NCBI GenBank assembly: GCA_001898855.1
Contig: MKVN01000032.1
Coordinates: forward strand, 1-64,000
Source of the DNA: Micrococcales bacterium 73-13
GTDB taxonomy: Bacteria; Actinomycetota; Actinomycetes; Actinomycetales; Microbacteriaceae
Length of the DNA stretch: 64,000 bases
Direction of reading: 5' to 3'
Shown: positions 50,384 through 64,000 of the stretch, in pieces
Position numbering within the stretch: the stretch's first letter is position 1
How the letters are laid out: every line of letters starts with the position of its first letter
The notes under the pieces: model-generated
What the model was told of the DNA's origin: nothing
Databases searched by the model: none
The model's input: only the letters and a program-made list of their open reading frames with translations
Position numbers and translations under genes: made by a program

Positions 50384-50866
50384 TCAGGAGGCGAGGACCT
50401 CGTCGAGGACGATCGAGGCCTGCTGCTCGTCCGTCTTCTCCGCGAGCGCGAGCTCGGAGATGAGGATCTGGCGCGCCTTCGCGAGCATCCGCTTCTCGCC
50501 GGCCGAGAGGCCACGGTCCTGGTCGCGGCGCCACAGGTCGCGCACCACCTCGGAGACCTTGATGACGTCGCCGGAGGCGAGCTTCTCGAGGTTCGCCTTG
50601 TAGCGGCGGGACCAGTTCGTCGGCTCCTCGGTGAAGGGCATCCGGAGCACCTCGAAGACGCGGTCCAGGCCCTCGCGACCGATCACGTCGCGCACCCCGA
50701 CCAGGTCGACGTTCTCCGCCGGCACCTCGATCGTCAGGTCGCCCTGGGCCACGTTGAGCTTGAGGTAGACCTTCTCCTCACCCTTGATCACGCGCTTCTT
50801 GATCTCGATGATCGTGGCAGCGCCATGATGGGGGTAGACGACGGTCTCTCCTACCTCGAACAGCAT
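50384..50866 (-). CDS. carD: CarD-family RNA polymerase-binding regulator
   Basis: A 160-residue global transcription factor. The N-terminal Tudor-like RNA-polymerase-interaction domain reads [15 protein letters not shown], then [16 protein letters not shown]; the C-terminal helical domain contains the conserved [13 protein letters not shown] with the Trp that contacts the promoter fork. It stabilises open complexes, notably at rRNA promoters. The carD-ispDF-cysS-rlmB order is a common actinobacterial arrangement. Confidence 0.95.
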   Translation of the reverse strand: MLFEVGETVVYPHHGAATIIEIKKRVIKGEEKVYLKLNVAQGDLTIEVPAENVDLVGVRDVIGREGLDRVFEVLRMPFTEEPTNWSRRYKANLEKLASGDVIKVSEVVRDLWRRDQDRGLSAGEKRMLAKARQILISELALAEKTDEQQASIVLDEVLAS

Positions 50867-50911
50867 CGACAGTCCCTTCTACGGCAGACAATCCTACCAT
50901 TCGCGAGCGGA

Positions 50912-50917
50912 TAGGCT
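50912..50917 (+). promoter_or_regulatory. Leaderless -10 of the lipoprotein gene at 50924
   Basis: TAGGCT, six bases before GTG 50924; no ribosome site. Confidence 0.5.
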
Positions 50918-50923
50918 TGACCC

Positions 50924-51403
50924 GTGAAAGCTCGCTCGCTCGCACCCCGGCTCGTCGCGGCCATCGGCATCTCCGGCGCGCTGCTCCTCAGCGGCTGCAC
51001 CTTCATGGCACCGCAGGCGACGCTGAACAAGTACGACCCGGCGGACGGCGTCGGCGCCGACCTCGGCGACGTGCTGCTGCGCAACGTCATCGCCGTGACG
51101 AACGAGGACGGCTCGGTCGCGAACGTGACGTTCACGGCCATCAACACGGGCGAGGCGACCAAGCTCAACTTCTCCGTCCCGCGCGGCGACGGGTCGAAGG
51201 AGCAGAACTCGATCCCGATCCCGTCCGGCTCGACCCTGGTCGGGGAGCGGAGCCCGCACATCATCCTCGTCGACGACCCCGACGCGATCGTCGGCGGGCT
51301 GCTCGCCGTCACCTTCCAGGTCGGCGACGCGGACTCGCAGACGCTGCTCGCGCCCGTGCTGGACAGCCAGGGCCGCCCCTACCTCGACCCGCTCGTCCCG
51401 TAG
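50924..51403 (+). CDS. Conserved lipoprotein of unknown function
   Basis: A 159-residue predicted lipoprotein: basic N-terminus MKARSLAPRL, hydrophobic core and LLSGC with lipidation Cys near 25. The mature part looks like a single beta-sandwich domain (VLLRNVIAVTNEDGSVANVTFT, NTGEATKLNFSV) of the kind often found in actinobacterial DNA-modification or PHO-linked secreted proteins; I do not recognise a named family. It is divergent from carD and convergent with regX3. The GTG start is probably leaderless. Confidence 0.75.
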   Translation: MKARSLAPRLVAAIGISGALLLSGCTFMAPQATLNKYDPADGVGADLGDVLLRNVIAVTNEDGSVANVTFTAINTGEATKLNFSVPRGDGSKEQNSIPIPSGSTLVGERSPHIILVDDPDAIVGGLLAVTFQVGDADSQTLLAPVLDSQGRPYLDPLVP

Positions 51404-51419
51404 GCCGCCGGGCCCGGGG

Positions 51420-52097
51420 CTACGCGTCGAAGCGGTAGCCGAGCCCGCGCACCGTCATCAGCAGCCTGGGCTCCGACGGGGTCTCCTCGATCTTCGCCCG
51501 GATGCGCTTGATGTGGACGTCGAGCGTCTTGGTGTCCCCGAAGTAGTCGGCGCCCCAGACGCGGTCGATGAGCTGACCCCTGGTCAGCACCCGTCCGGCG
51601 TTGCGCAGCAGCAGCTCGAGCAGCTCGAACTCCTTGAGCGGCATCGCGATCTCGCGGCCGGCGACGCTGACCGTGTGCCGGTCGACGTCCATCCGGACCG
51701 GACCGGCCTCCAGCACGCCGGCGTCGAGGTCGGGCTCGACGCGCCGGCGCAGCACCGCGCGGATCCGGGCGAGCAGCTCGCGGGAGGAGTACGGCTTCGT
51801 CACGTAGTCGTCCGCGCCGAGCTCGAGGCCGAGGACGACGTCGATCTCGGCGTCCTTCGCGGTGAGCATGATGATCGGCGTCTGCGACCGCGCGCGCAGC
51901 CGCCGGCAGACCTCGGTGCCGGGGATGCCGGGCAGCATCAGGTCGAGCAGCACCAGGTCGGGCGGACTCCGGTCGAAGGCGGCGAGCGCCGCGACGCCGT
52001 CCGACGCGGTCGTCGTCTCGTAGCCCTCCCTCGACAGCAGGTACTCGAGCGGCTCGGCGAGCGCCGCCTCGTCCTCGACGATCAGGATGCTGGTCAC
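51420..52097 (-). CDS. regX3: Two-component response regulator RegX3 type
   Basis: A 225-residue OmpR-family regulator. The receiver domain has the acidic pocket IVEDEA, phosphoacceptor Asp52 in VLLDLMLPG and the Lys in DYVTKPY. The winged-helix domain includes LKEFELLELLLRNAGRVLTR and DVHIKRIRAKIE. Pairing with SenX3 and nearness to phoU indicate phosphate-starvation control. The GTG start overlaps the senX3 stop (GTGA), and both lie on the minus strand, divergent from phoU. Confidence 0.92.
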   Translation of the reverse strand: MTSILIVEDEAALAEPLEYLLSREGYETTTASDGVAALAAFDRSPPDLVLLDLMLPGIPGTEVCRRLRARSQTPIIMLTAKDAEIDVVLGLELGADDYVTKPYSSRELLARIRAVLRRRVEPDLDAGVLEAGPVRMDVDRHTVSVAGREIAMPLKEFELLELLLRNAGRVLTRGQLIDRVWGADYFGDTKTLDVHIKRIRAKIEETPSEPRLLMTVRGLGYRFDA

Positions 52098-53251
52098 GCG
52101 GTGGCCCTTTCGTGCGTCGCCGGTGCGGCCGGCGCCTCCGCGAGCGGGAGGACGATCGTGAAGGTCGAGCCGCTGCCCGGCCTCGACCAGACGCGGATCG
52201 AGCCGCCGTGGCCCGCGACCGCGTGCTTGACGATGGACAGGCCGAGGCCGGTCCCGCCGGTGTTCCTGCTGCGCGCCGGATCGCTGCGGAAGAACCGCTC
52301 GAAGACGCGCTCCTGCTCCTCCTCCGGGATCCCCGGCCCCTGGTCCGTCACGGTGATCTCGACGTCGTCCCCGCGGCGCGCCATGCCGACGGCGACGCGG
52401 GAGCGCTCCGGGGAGTACTGCACGGCGTTCGCGATCAGGTTCGCCACCGCCGTCACCAGCATCGCGTCCTGCCCGAGCACGAGCAGCCGCTCCTTCGGAC
52501 GACGGCTGGCGATCTCGATGCCCTTGGCCACGGCGGCGACCCGGTTCTGCTCGATCGCGGTCGCGACGACCTCGTCGACGCGGACCAGGTCGCTGCCGGC
52601 GAGCGGCTCGAGCCCCTGCGCCCGGGAGAGCTCGATGATGTCCTGCGTCAGCTCGGCGAGCCGCCGCGCCTCCTCGCCGAGTCGCGCGGTGAACCGCCGC
52701 ACCTGTGCCGGATCGTCGGCCGCGGAGTCGATCGCCTCGGCGAGCAGGCTCACCGCGCCGATCGGCGTCTTGAGCTCGTGGCTGACGTTCGCCACGAAGT
52801 CGCGGCGGACCTCGTCGAGCCGGACGGACTCCGAGCGGTCGTCCGCGACGAGCAGCACGTAGCGGGCGCCGACCAGCGCCGCCGTCATCCGCAGATGACG
52901 GACCTGGTCGGGGCGGCCGAGACGGCGCAGCGCGAGCTCGCGGCGGACCGTCTCGCCCTCGGCGCGCACCTGGTCGGCGATCGCGAGCACCTCGGGGTGC
53001 ACGCCGCCGTCGATCAGGCCGGCGTCGGAGGCCCCGGCGGACGCGGCGACCGGCGTCCCGGACGGGTCGAGCAGCACCGCCGGGATCTCGAGCACCTCGA
53101 TCACGGCCTCGATGCCGGCCGGCAGCGCGGCCGACTGCGCGGCGACCATCCGGCGGCCGGATCGCGCCGCGATCACCAGGATCGTCGCGAGCCCGGCGCC
53201 GACGACGAAGCCGAGCGTCAGCGCGAGGGCGACGAGCCCGGCCGTCTCCAT
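52094..53251 (-). CDS. senX3: Sensor histidine kinase SenX3 type
   Basis: A 385-residue membrane kinase. One clear N-terminal hydrophobic segment (about residues 5-28) is followed by a PAS-like region. HisKA with the phosphorylated His is in FVANVSHELKTPIG near residue 165; the ATPase domain has LIANAVQYSP (N box), DQGPGIPEEE (G1) and GTGLGLSIVKHAV (G2). It probably senses phosphate status with PhoU and the Pst system. Likely leaderless: TAATCT six bases before ATG 53251. Confidence 0.92.
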   Translation of the reverse strand: METAGLVALALTLGFVVGAGLATILVIAARSGRRMVAAQSAALPAGIEAVIEVLEIPAVLLDPSGTPVAASAGASDAGLIDGGVHPEVLAIADQVRAEGETVRRELALRRLGRPDQVRHLRMTAALVGARYVLLVADDRSESVRLDEVRRDFVANVSHELKTPIGAVSLLAEAIDSAADDPAQVRRFTARLGEEARRLAELTQDIIELSRAQGLEPLAGSDLVRVDEVVATAIEQNRVAAVAKGIEIASRRPKERLLVLGQDAMLVTAVANLIANAVQYSPERSRVAVGMARRGDDVEITVTDQGPGIPEEEQERVFERFFRSDPARSRNTGGTGLGLSIVKHAVAGHGGSIRVWSRPGSGSTFTIVLPLAEAPAAPATHERATA

Positions 53252-53257
53252 GGGATT

Positions 53258-53263
53258 AGATTA
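53258..53263 (-). promoter_or_regulatory. Leaderless -10 of senX3
   Basis: TAATCT on the minus strand, six bases before the ATG. Confidence 0.5.
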
Positions 53264-53311
53264 GGCGCGTCGGCTCGGCGTCGATCGGCCGTCGGACCCC
53301 GGGCGCGTGAT

Positions 53312-53344
53312 GTTCACCGGTCCGGCACCGGCTGTTCATCTTCG
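53312..53344 (+). promoter_or_regulatory. PHO-box-like triple 11-bp repeat before phoU
   Basis: GTTCACCGGTC, CGGCACCGGCT and GTTCATCTTCG are three consecutive 11-bp units resembling actinobacterial PHO boxes (GTTCACC-type). They lie 67 bases before the phoU start and about 60 bases from the divergent senX3, placing phoU and possibly senX3-regX3 under phosphate control. Confidence 0.5.
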
Positions 53345-53410
53345 ACGCGGAGGATGGACGGGCTCGGGCCCGGGTCGTTCGGCCTGCCCGCGATGAACTC
53401 GGAGGTTGTC

Positions 53411-54064
53411 ATGCGCGAGGTGTTCCAGCAGGAGCTGCGCGAGGTCCAGGAGCGGCTCGTGGAGATCGCCGGGCTCGTCGCGGACTCGATGGGACGGGCC
53501 ACCACCGCGTTCAACGACTCCGACATCGCCCTCGCCGAGCAGGTGATCGCCGGCGACGCCGTCGTGGACACCGCCGCGAAGACGCTCGACGAGCTCGCGA
53601 TCGACATCCTCGCGCGGCAGCAGCCGGTCGCCCGCGACCTGCGGATCGTCGTCAGCGCGCTGCGCATCTCGGCCTCGCTGGAGCGGATGGGCGACATGGC
53701 GGGGCACATCGCGCAGCTGGCCCGCTACCGCTTCCCGGACAAGGTGGTGCCGAAGACCCTGCGGCCGACCTTCCGCGAGCTCGGCCGGCTCGACACCGAG
53801 ATCGCGCAGAGGCTCGTCGCGCTGCTGACCACTCAGGACGTCTCGATCGCCGAGGAGATCCGCGACCTCGACGACGAGGTCGACGCGCTGCACCTCTCCG
53901 TCTTCGACAAGGTGCTCGGCGAGACCTGGAAGGGCGCCGCGGTCGACACGGTCGACGCGACGCTCGCCTCCCGCTACCACGAGCGGTTCGCCGACCACGC
54001 GGTCTCGATCGCCAAGAAGGTGCAGTACCTCTCGACCGGCGAGTGGGTGCCGGCGGAGGCGTGA
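53411..54064 (+). CDS. phoU: Phosphate transport regulator PhoU
   Basis: A 217-residue all-helical protein with two PhoU repeats (about 8-95 and 115-205). The conserved E-x-x-x-D metal-binding patterns appear in LERMGDMAGHIAQLA and YHERFADHAVSIAKKV. It links the Pst phosphate importer to the SenX3-RegX3 pair and keeps the regulon off in high phosphate. ATG 53411 follows GGAGG. The promoter has a PHO-box-like triple repeat. Confidence 0.93.
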   Translation: MREVFQQELREVQERLVEIAGLVADSMGRATTAFNDSDIALAEQVIAGDAVVDTAAKTLDELAIDILARQQPVARDLRIVVSALRISASLERMGDMAGHIAQLARYRFPDKVVPKTLRPTFRELGRLDTEIAQRLVALLTTQDVSIAEEIRDLDDEVDALHLSVFDKVLGETWKGAAVDTVDATLASRYHERFADHAVSIAKKVQYLSTGEWVPAEA

Positions 54065-54117
54065 CCGCCTGACGGCGTCCCGCGACGACCTCGCCGCGAT
54101 CTCCCGGGCCGAGCCGG

Positions 54118-54861
54118 CTACCGCTTGCCCTGCGCGGCGACCGCCGCGGCGCCCGCGGCCGCGGCCTCCGGGTCGAGATAGGCCGCCGGCTCGGTCGGCC
54201 GGAAGTCGTCGCCCAGCCGGTAGACGAGCGGGATGCCGGTGGGGATATTCAGCTCGGCGATGTCCGCGTCGGAGACGCCGTCGAGGTGCTTGACGAGCGC
54301 GCGCAGCGAGTTGCCGTGCGCCGTGACGAGGACGGTCAGGCCGCGCGCGAGGTCCGGCACGATCTCCGACTCCCAATAGGGCAGCAGGCGCTCGACGACG
54401 AGCGCGAGGCTCTCGGTGCGCGGCAGCCGCGCGTCCGGGATGTCCGCGTAGCGCGGGTCGCCGACCTGGCTGAACTCGTCGTCGTCCGCCAGCGGCGGCG
54501 GCGGGATGTCGTAGCTGCGGCGCCACGTCATGAACTGCGCCTCGCCGAACTCGGCGAGCACCTCCGCCTTGTCCTTGCCCTGCAGCGCCCCGTAGTGGCG
54601 CTCGTTCAGCCGCCAGTCGCGCTTGACCGGGATCCACAGCCGGTCCGCGACCTCCAGGGCGATGTTCGCCGTCTGGATCGCCCGGGTCAGCAGGGACGTG
54701 TGCAGGACGTCCGGTCGGAGGCCCGACTCGACGAGCAGCTCCCCGGCGCGCCCGGCCTCCGCCACGCCCTGCTCGGTCAGCCGCACGTCGACCCAGCCGG
54801 TGAACAGGTTCTTCCGGTTCCAGTCGGACTGACCGTGCCGCAGGAGGATCAGCGTGCTCAT
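54118..54861 (-). CDS. gpmA: 2,3-bisphosphoglycerate-dependent phosphoglycerate mutase
   Basis: A 247-residue glycolytic mutase interconverting 3- and 2-phosphoglycerate. The phosphohistidine motif [10 protein letters not shown] is at residues 6-15, followed by [11 protein letters not shown] and the catalytic Glu in [14 protein letters not shown] near residue 87; the second His is in [11 protein letters not shown] near residue 182. The C-terminal tail is Ala-rich. ATG 54861 has both GGAGG and a TACGCT -10 six bases upstream, so leadered and leaderless translation are both possible. Confidence 0.95.
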   Translation of the reverse strand: MSTLILLRHGQSDWNRKNLFTGWVDVRLTEQGVAEAGRAGELLVESGLRPDVLHTSLLTRAIQTANIALEVADRLWIPVKRDWRLNERHYGALQGKDKAEVLAEFGEAQFMTWRRSYDIPPPPLADDDEFSQVGDPRYADIPDARLPRTESLALVVERLLPYWESEIVPDLARGLTVLVTAHGNSLRALVKHLDGVSDADIAELNIPTGIPLVYRLGDDFRPTEPAAYLDPEAAAAGAAAVAAQGKR

Positions 54862-54867
54862 GCCTCC

Positions 54868-54873
54868 AGCGTA
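54868..54873 (-). promoter_or_regulatory. Possible leaderless -10 of gpmA
   Basis: TACGCT on the minus strand, six bases before the ATG; GGAGG lies in the spacer. Confidence 0.35.
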
Positions 54874-54915
54874 GTTGTCGGCGTTTTCCGGGACGGACGG
54901 GAGGGCGGAGGCGAG

Positions 54916-54921
54916 TAACGT
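54916..54921 (+). promoter_or_regulatory. Leaderless -10 of the ppx-type gene
   Basis: TAACGT, seven bases before GTG 54929. Confidence 0.45.
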
Positions 54922-54928
54922 CGCTGCC

Positions 54929-55858
54929 GTGCGGCTCGGGGTGCTCGACATCGGCTCGAACACCGTCAACCTGCTCGTCGTCGACGCCCACACCGGCGCC
55001 CGGCCGGTCACCTCGGTCTCCGAGCGCAGCGTCGTGCGGCTGATGCGCTTCCTCGAGCCCGACGGCTCGATCAGCGCGCAGGGCGTCGGGGAGCTGGAGC
55101 AGGCGATCCGCCGAGCCCGGGCGGTGGCCGACGAGCAGGCCGTCGACGCGCTCGTCACGATCGCGACGTCCGCCCTGCGCGACGCGAGGAACGGCGCGGA
55201 CCTGATCCGGCGGATCGAGACGATCAGCGGCGTCCCGCTCCAGGTGCTCGACGGCCCGGAGGAGGCGAGGCTCACGTTCCTCGCGATCCGGCGCTGGTTC
55301 GGCTGGTCGGCCGGCGAGATCCTGATGATCGACATCGGCGGCGGGTCGCTCGAGATCGCGGCCGGGCCCGACGAGGCCCCCGCGGTGGCGCTCTCGCTGC
55401 CGTTCGGCGCGGGCCGCCTGACCATGTCGCACCTGATGCCGGACGACCCGCCGCGGCCCGAGCGGCTCGCGGCGCTGGCGGAGTTCCTGGACGAGCACCT
55501 CGGGACCGCCAGGGACATGATGACGGGGCGTCCCGCGCCGGACCACGTCGTCGGCTCGTCGAAGACGATCCGCTCGCTCGCGAAGCTGGCCGGCCACGCG
55601 CTGCCCGGCTGGGCCGGCAACGAGCGCCTCGTGCTCTCCCGCGCCCGGCTCAAGGACTGGATCCCGCGGATGGCCGCGATGTCCGCGGACGCCAGGCAGA
55701 ACCTCCCCGGCATCACCCCGGAGCGCACGTACCAGATCGTCGGCGGGGCGCTCGTGCTGAACGCCACGATGAAGGCGCTCGGCGTCGCCGAGCTCGAGGT
55801 CTCGCCGTGGGCGCTGCGCGAGGGCGTGCTGCTGCGCTACCTCGACACCGTCGGATGA
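54929..55858 (+). CDS. ppx: Exopolyphosphatase / pppGpp phosphatase (Ppx/GppA family)
   Basis: A 309-residue ASKHA-fold phosphatase: [19 protein letters not shown] at the N-terminus, [10 protein letters not shown], and [13 protein letters not shown] near residue 135, all Ppx/GppA signatures. It is the short form (about 300 residues) without the C-terminal HD domain. It hydrolyses polyphosphate or pppGpp and fits its position next to the phosphate-response genes. The start is set at GTG 54929, giving the classic N-terminus; an earlier in-frame start would add 18 untypical residues. It overlaps the next gene (ATGA). Confidence 0.88.
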   Translation: MRLGVLDIGSNTVNLLVVDAHTGARPVTSVSERSVVRLMRFLEPDGSISAQGVGELEQAIRRARAVADEQAVDALVTIATSALRDARNGADLIRRIETISGVPLQVLDGPEEARLTFLAIRRWFGWSAGEILMIDIGGGSLEIAAGPDEAPAVALSLPFGAGRLTMSHLMPDDPPRPERLAALAEFLDEHLGTARDMMTGRPAPDHVVGSSKTIRSLAKLAGHALPGWAGNERLVLSRARLKDWIPRMAAMSADARQNLPGITPERTYQIVGGALVLNATMKALGVAELEVSPWALREGVLLRYLDTVG

Positions 55859-56679
55859 GCGCGGGCCGCGGCCGCGGACCCGTCGGCCGGATCACCCGCG
55901 GCACGACCGGGACGAACCGGCTGCGCCGCTTCGACCGGTGGATCGCGGCGCTGCCGATCCTCCGCCGCTCCCCCGACCCGCTCGTCGTCGACCTCGGCTA
56001 CGGGGCGTCCGCGACGACGGCTCTGGAGCTGCACCACCGGCTCTCGCGCGTCCGTCCGGACGTCGAGGTCGTCGGCGTCGAGATCGACCCGGAGCGGGTG
56101 GCGAGCGCCGACCGGTCGCTGCGCGAGCGACGCGAGCCGGGCGGCGCGGCCCCGCGCGTGAGCTTCCGGCTCGGCGGCTTCGAGGCCCCGACGCCCGACG
56201 GCCGCCCGCCCGCGATCATCCGCGCGGCGAACGTGCTGCGGCAGTACGACGAGGCGGAGGTCGGCGACGCCTGGACCCGGCTGCTCGGCCGGCTGCAGCC
56301 CGGCGGCGCCCTCGTCGAGGGGACCTGCTCCGAGAACGGCCGGGTGGGGGCCTGGATCACGCTGTCCCCGGAGCGCGGCGCCGAGACGCTCACGATCGGG
56401 CTCCACCTCCCGTCGCTCGAGGCGCCGTCGATCGTCGCCGAGCGGCTGCCGAAGGCGCTCATCCACCGGAACGTCCCGGGCGAGCCGATCCACGACCTCG
56501 TCGCCGACCTCGACCGAGCGTGGGCGAGCGCGGCCCCGCTGTCGGTCTACGGGCCCGTCCAGCGCTGGATCGCCACCGCCGAGGCGATCGCCGAGCGCTG
56601 GCCGGTGACCGGCGGCCGCGCCCGCTGGCGGCTCGGCGAGCTCGCCGTCGCCTGGGAAGCCGTCCGACCGCGGAGCTGA
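55855..56679 (+). CDS. SAM-dependent methyltransferase-like protein
   Basis: A 274-residue class I methyltransferase-like protein. DPLVVDLGYGASATTALELH near residue 42 is motif I, VVGVEIDPERVASA is the acidic ribose-binding strand and LGRLQPGGALVEGT resembles motif IV/V. The target is not clear. It overlaps the ppx stop by ATGA, a pairing I recognise from related actinobacteria. A basic, Gly-rich N-terminus could bind nucleic acid. Confidence 0.75.
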   Translation: MSAGRGRGPVGRITRGTTGTNRLRRFDRWIAALPILRRSPDPLVVDLGYGASATTALELHHRLSRVRPDVEVVGVEIDPERVASADRSLRERREPGGAAPRVSFRLGGFEAPTPDGRPPAIIRAANVLRQYDEAEVGDAWTRLLGRLQPGGALVEGTCSENGRVGAWITLSPERGAETLTIGLHLPSLEAPSIVAERLPKALIHRNVPGEPIHDLVADLDRAWASAAPLSVYGPVQRWIATAEAIAERWPVTGGRARWRLGELAVAWEAVRPRS

Positions 56680-56728
56680 GCGGCGCCGACCGGGCACGAT
56701 CCGAGAAGCGGGCCGCCGCGGGTGCGGG

Positions 56729-56734
56729 CAGACT
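56729..56734 (+). promoter_or_regulatory. Possible leaderless -10 of the UvrA-like gene
   Basis: CAGACT, six bases before ATG 56741; one mismatch to TAnnnT. Confidence 0.35.
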
Positions 56735-56740
56735 TGACGG

Positions 56741-59089
<2,349 letters not shown>

Positions 59090-59098
59090 GGCGCTCGG

Positions 59099-59746
59099 CT
59101 ACGAGCCGAGGCCCGCGACGACGTTGATCGTCGCGGCGAGGATGAACGCGCCGAACAGGTACGAGATCAGCGCCTGCGCGAGGGCCTGCTGCCGGATGGC
59201 CCGCGAGCCGATGTTCGTGTCCGAGACCTGGTAGGTCATGCCCAGCGTGAAGGCGAGGTAGGCGAAGTCGCCGTACGTCGGGTCCTCCTGCTGGTTGAAG
59301 TCGACGCCGTGCCCGCGCTCGCGGTAGTAGAGCCGGGCGTAGCGCAGCAGGTAGAGCGTCTGCACCAGCAGCCAGCTCGCGATGATCGAGACGAGCCCGA
59401 GCGCCGGGATGCCGTAGTCGATCGGGCCGCCGGCGCCGTGCGCCGCCACGATGATGACGACGACCGTCGTCATGCCGACGACCACGCCGACCGCCGTCAG
59501 GGCGTCGGCGATCCGCCGGCCGGGGTCCTCGCGGGTGGCGTGCGTCCGGGTCTGCGCGGCGTCGAGGCCGCGGGTGTGCACGAACACCACGAGCAGGTAC
59601 AGCCCGCAGCCGACGATCCAGCCGCCGAGGACGCCGTAGTCCCAGCGCACGAGCAGGCCGACCGCGACCCCGACCGCGACGCCCGCCACGACGGACAGGA
59701 TGAGCCGCACCTGGCTGTGCTTCGTGAGATCGGGCCGGTCCGCCAC
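59099..59746 (-). CDS. DUF1345 membrane protein
   Basis: A 215-residue membrane protein with about five hydrophobic segments. GVDFNQQEDPTYGDFAYLAF and GMTYQVSDTNIGSRAIRQQAL are the conserved DUF1345 signatures. Its function is unknown. The GTG at 59746 (MADRPDL) is preferred over GTG 59752 because CAGGAT stands exactly six bases upstream, matching the leaderless pattern of neighbours. It is convergent with the UvrA-like gene. Confidence 0.85.
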   Translation of the reverse strand: MADRPDLTKHSQVRLILSVVAGVAVGVAVGLLVRWDYGVLGGWIVGCGLYLLVVFVHTRGLDAAQTRTHATREDPGRRIADALTAVGVVVGMTTVVVIIVAAHGAGGPIDYGIPALGLVSIIASWLLVQTLYLLRYARLYYRERGHGVDFNQQEDPTYGDFAYLAFTLGMTYQVSDTNIGSRAIRQQALAQALISYLFGAFILAATINVVAGLGS

Positions 59747-59752
59747 GGTCAC

Positions 59753-59758
59753 ATCCTG
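59753..59758 (-). promoter_or_regulatory. Leaderless -10 of the DUF1345 gene
   Basis: CAGGAT on the minus strand, six bases before GTG 59746. Confidence 0.4.
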
Positions 59759-59822
59759 ACACCGCGGCCGTGCCGGCGCCGCGGGGCGCGCGGGCCGGCG
59801 CGGCGGCGCTCCGCGGCCCGCC

Positions 59823-59828
59823 TAGGAT
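59823..59828 (+). promoter_or_regulatory. Leaderless -10 of the ABC-F gene
   Basis: TAGGAT, six bases before GTG 59835; no ribosome site. Confidence 0.5.
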
Positions 59829-59834
59829 CTTCGG

Positions 59835-61475
<1,641 letters not shown>

Positions 61476-61498
61476 CGGCGGCCACCTCGGGGGAACCC

Positions 61499-61921
61499 TC
61501 AGGCGCCCCCGGGCGGATGGACGAGCAGCTCGGCGCGGTCGAGCAGGTAGGGCTCGAGGACGGCGGGATCGAGGCTCGCGGGGTCCAGGCGCTCGACGTC
61601 GAAGTTGACCGTCTCGCCCTCGGGCACGCCGCCGCGGCGTGCCGCGCGGGCGAGCTCGTGGCGGGCGGTCATCGAGGCGGCGACGATGCTGCGGCGCCGG
61701 TCGGTGCCGGCGACCCGGACCACCCGGCCGACGCGATGGAGCTCCTCGTTCGGCTCCAGCAGGTAGTCGCCGAGGCGCCAGACGCGGCCCACGACGACGA
61801 TGCGCTCCGCGCGGACGGCGAGACCGAGCACGCGGCGCGCCGGCTCGCGGACGCCGAGCGCCTCCTGGCGGGCGCCGGCGGCCGCGAGGCGATCGACGAG
61901 CGAGGCGAGGAAGGACTGCAT
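61499..61921 (-). CDS. Hypothetical protein
   Basis: A 140-residue protein I do not recognise. The middle shows alternating hydrophobic strands (RIVVVGRVWRLGDYLLEP, RVGRVVRVAGTD), suggesting a small beta-barrel. The C-terminus is acidic and ends LLVHPPGGA. ATG 61921 is used. It converges with the ABC-F gene and lies upstream of nothing on its strand except the nrdF 3' flank. The coding bias resembles its neighbours. Confidence 0.55.
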   Translation of the reverse strand: MQSFLASLVDRLAAAGARQEALGVREPARRVLGLAVRAERIVVVGRVWRLGDYLLEPNEELHRVGRVVRVAGTDRRRSIVAASMTARHELARAARRGGVPEGETVNFDVERLDPASLDPAVLEPYLLDRAELLVHPPGGA

Positions 61922-61982
61922 GCGCTCGGTAGTCGGCTCGGATGGCCTGAGACGGCCGTCGCTCGGCCCCCTCGCCCTTCGG

Positions 61983-64000
<2,018 letters not shown>

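Overview
The window is very GC-rich, densely packed DNA from an actinobacterium. Same-strand genes are repeatedly joined by ATGA or GTGA stop/start overlaps, and GTG starts are common. The order rlmB-cysS-ispDF(fused)-carD, together with senX3-regX3, phoU, class Ib nrdEF and several apparently leaderless genes (a TAnnnT-type -10 six bases before ATG/GTG), fits the Microbacteriaceae and relatives. That placement is inference from layout, not a database match.

The window has two parts. Bases 1 to about 46650 are an accessory catabolic island. Bases about 46700 to 64000 are conserved core genome.

Island, left to right: the first codons of a LysR regulator and a divergent class A FAD monooxygenase; an acyl-CoA-dehydrogenase-like (group D) flavin monooxygenase with a divergent AraC regulator; a branched-chain-amino-acid-type ABC importer whose two ATPases are fused into one protein; a long LOG-family protein; a cupin overlapping a vanillyl-alcohol/eugenol-oxidase-type flavoenzyme (VAO1); a small foreign-looking pair (HsdR-N-like nuclease domain, GIY-YIG nuclease); a long minus-strand run with Zn-alcohol dehydrogenase, two tandem-duplicated SDRs, a berberine-bridge-type oxidase, VAO2, a double-domain carboxymuconolactone-decarboxylase (CMD)-like protein, a 3-hydroxyisobutyrate-dehydrogenase (HIBADH)-like protein, a PcaC-like decarboxylase, a second HIBADH-like protein, a metallo-beta-lactamase lactonase-like protein and an NmrA-like reductase; a third SDR; GntR, ABM monooxygenase and a second GntR; a LigM/DesA-type tetrahydrofolate-dependent aryl O-demethylase; a 22-residue ORF and Zn-alcohol dehydrogenase 2; MarR with flavin monooxygenase 2; hydrolase, flavin monooxygenase 3 and an atypical SDR; an ATZ/TRZ amidohydrolase and MFS transporter; an aldehyde dehydrogenase, lipoprotein, Zn-dehydrogenase 3 and RidA; and finally a LacI-controlled unit (M24 protein, HIBADH3, RidA, YtcJ-like amidohydrolase).

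My reading (inference) is that the island imports and degrades one or more methoxylated or para-substituted phenols. The VAO-type oxidases would attack the para side chain, alcohol and aldehyde dehydrogenases would oxidise the products, the LigM-like enzyme would remove O-methyl groups, flavin monooxygenases would hydroxylate the ring, and the CMD, HIBADH and lactonase proteins would process ring-derived acids. I see no recognisable ring-cleavage dioxygenase and no flavin reductase, so the central chemistry is open.

Regulation can be partly read from repeated DNA motifs. A TNGTNNNACNA palindrome (FCD-type GntR box) stands before at least five catabolic transcription units. A CCGCAGGAATCGG direct repeat stands before flavin monooxygenase 1 and before the importer ATPase. 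A CGCAATCGATTGCG palindrome and a weaker copy mark the LacI unit.

The core part runs rlmB, cysS, ispDF, carD, a lipoprotein gene, regX3/senX3, phoU (with a PHO-box-like triple repeat), gpmA, a Ppx/GppA phosphatase, a methyltransferase-like gene, a short UvrA paralogue, a DUF1345 membrane protein, an ABC-F protein, a hypothetical gene, nrdF and the 3' part of nrdE, which runs off the window. I saw no tRNA, rRNA, CRISPR array, insertion sequence or prophage gene. No gene-free stretch exceeds about 200 bases.
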